A DNA stretch of 64,000 bases from Pikeienuella piscinae (GTDB lineage Bacteria > Pseudomonadota > Alphaproteobacteria > Rhodobacterales > Rhodobacteraceae). Location: assembly GCF_011044155.1 (NCBI RefSeq), contig NZ_CP049056.1, positions 186,001 through 250,000 on the forward strand, given 5' to 3'. Numbering within the stretch: position 1 is the first letter of the stretch; the number at the start of each line of letters is the position of its first letter. Positions 63,077 to 64,000 of this stretch are shown one piece after another. The translations under genes and the position numbers were made by a program. The notes below the pieces were generated by a model, which ran no database searches, was not told the DNA's origin, and was given only the letters and a program-made list of their open reading frames with translations.

Positions 63077-64000
63077 CTATTCGGTGAGGAGGAGCGCGTC
63101 CTCGTCCCGCAGGAGCGTGCGGATTGCGGCGCCGACGCGGGTGGCGAGACCGCCCTTCGCCACCGCCGCGGCGGCGATGAGCGGCGTCGAGACCGGAGGG
63201 AGGCCTGGCGCCTCGACCACGAGATCGCCGATCCGGTCGCCGGCGGCGATCGGCGCCGCAATCGGCCCGTCATAGCGGATGATCGTCTTCATCTTGTCTA
63301 TATCGCTCCAGGGCGCGGTCGCGATCACGTCATGCTCGGGCGTCAGCGGCACGGTCGCGTCCTCTCCGACCCAAACCTCCGCCTCGCCGACGATCTGGCC
63401 GGCGGTAGCGATTTGTTCGGTGCGGAACTCGCGGAACGCCCAAGTCAGCAGCCGTTCGGCCTCCTGACTGCGCGAATTCATGCTGTCAAGTCCAGTGATG
63501 ACGAAGGCGATGCGCCGCCCGTCGCGAATTGCGGAGCCGGTGAGGCCATACCCCGCCGCCTCGGTATGGCCTGTCTTCAGCCCGTCGGCGCCCAGATCGA
63601 GATAGAGAAGCGGGTTGCGGTTGCTTTGCTTCACTCCGTCCCATTCAAACTCGGTCTCGGCGAAAATCGGGTAGTATTCGGGGAAGACGTTCACCATCCG
63701 GTCGACGAGGATCATAAGATCTCGCGCCGTCATGCGGTGCTCGGGGTCTGGCCAGCCGGTGGCGTTGACGAAATGTGATCCTGTCATGCCGAGTTCCGCC
63801 GCCCGGGCGTTCATCTTCTCGGCGAAAGCCGCTTCCGACCCGGCGAGCCCTTCCGCCAGCACCACGCACGCGTCGTTCCCGGACTGGACGATGACGCCGC
63901 GCAGAAGGTCGCGAATGCTGACCCGCTCTCCCGCGCGCACGAACATCCGGCTGCCGCCCATCTTCCACGCCTTTTCCGAGACCGGGAAGGTTTCATCGAG
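63077..64000 (-). CDS. D-alanyl-D-alanine carboxypeptidase (PBP5/6, DacA/DacF type), 5' end off window
   Basis: About 307 codons of the C-terminal part are visible; the N-terminus with signal peptide and the SxxK lysine lies to the right. Reading in, LDETFPVSEKAWKMGGSRM leads to VSIRDLLRGVIVQSGNDACV (the SxN motif), MTGSHFVNATGWPDPEHRMT, LDLGADGLKTGHTEAAGYGL (the KTG motif), then the beta-rich PBP5_C domain with AEVWVGEDATVPLTPEHDVI. It trims the terminal D-Ala of peptidoglycan pentapeptides in the periplasm. It heads the dac-tmk-holB-tatD-mbl run, and its stop is 10 bases before the tmk start. Confidence 0.95.
   Translation of the reverse strand, partial: LDETFPVSEKAWKMGGSRMFVRAGERVSIRDLLRGVIVQSGNDACVVLAEGLAGSEAAFAEKMNARAAELGMTGSHFVNATGWPDPEHRMTARDLMILVDRMVNVFPEYYPIFAETEFEWDGVKQSNRNPLLYLDLGADGLKTGHTEAAGYGLTGSAIRDGRRIAFVITGLDSMNSRSQEAERLLTWAFREFRTEQIATAGQIVGEAEVWVGEDATVPLTPEHDVIATAPWSDIDKMKTIIRYDGPIAAPIAAGDRIGDLVVEAPGLPPVSTPLIAAAAVAKGGLATRVGAAIRTLLRDEDALLLTE

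Overview
The window is about 64 kb of a GC-rich bacterial chromosome, densely packed with short overlaps between genes. Gene content and order suggest an alphaproteobacterium of the Rhodobacterales type: a dacF-tmk-holB-tatD-MBL operon, a dnaN-recF pair, grxD-bolA beside purL, a virulence-factor/MetF-like/methyltransferase C1 cluster, a GcvT-fused dimethylglycine-dehydrogenase-type oxidase, and TRAP and BMP-type ABC transporters. There is no 16S gene, so the taxonomy is inference.

Layout. 1-3.2 kb: a leftward C1 cluster (cut by the window edge) divergent from metF. 3.3-5.1 kb: ppx/gppA and rlmE. 5.2-11.3 kb: a tight four-gene operon of the acyclic-terpene/leucine type (AtuA-like, carboxyltransferase, enoyl-CoA hydratase, biotin carboxylase). 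11.3-19 kb: a PAS_5 protein, yicC-gmk, an EVE protein behind two tiny ORFs, an MFS exporter with an FAD amine oxidase, a dienoyl-CoA-reductase-like SDR, and rnk. 19.1-22.8 kb: mscS, then an AT-rich inserted gene for an OLD-like ATPase with a TOPRIM-like end, then an orphan ParB-like gene. 22.9-35.4 kb: a large FAD/GcvT oxidase, a decayed PHP phosphoesterase, a ProC-like protein, recF-dnaN, a LysM-tailed 5'-nucleotidase, an aminotransferase, rnhA, a methyltransferase, DUF3429 and ispH. 35.5-47.3 kb: two transport operons, a nucleobase or nucleoside type (BMP ABC plus cytosine-deaminase-like enzyme) and a peptide type (opp/dpp). 47.4-49.2 kb: a LOG protein divergent from dapD. 49.2-54.6 kb: an accessory zone with an IclR regulator, a truncated TRAP transporter, an IS5-family element with a nonsense-mutated transposase, a truncated Panacea gene with its coupled small partner, and a broken serine recombinase lying against the 3' end of tRNA-Gln. 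54.7-64 kb: grxD, bolA, purL, two permeases and the mbl-tatD-holB-tmk-dac operon, cut by the right edge.

How it fits together. Most of the window is core metabolism and replication, interrupted by two foreign zones. The first (about 20.1-21.7 kb) has base composition unlike everything around it and carries one intact defence-like gene. The second (about 52.2-54.6 kb) is a graveyard of mobile-element and toxin-antitoxin-like pieces beside a tRNA. The best candidates for little-described biology are the solitary OLD-like protein with altered catalytic motifs, the coupled small gene/Panacea pair, and tiny ORFs translationally coupled to larger genes. All coordinates come from reading the sequence by eye; family names rest on recognised motifs, not on database searches.
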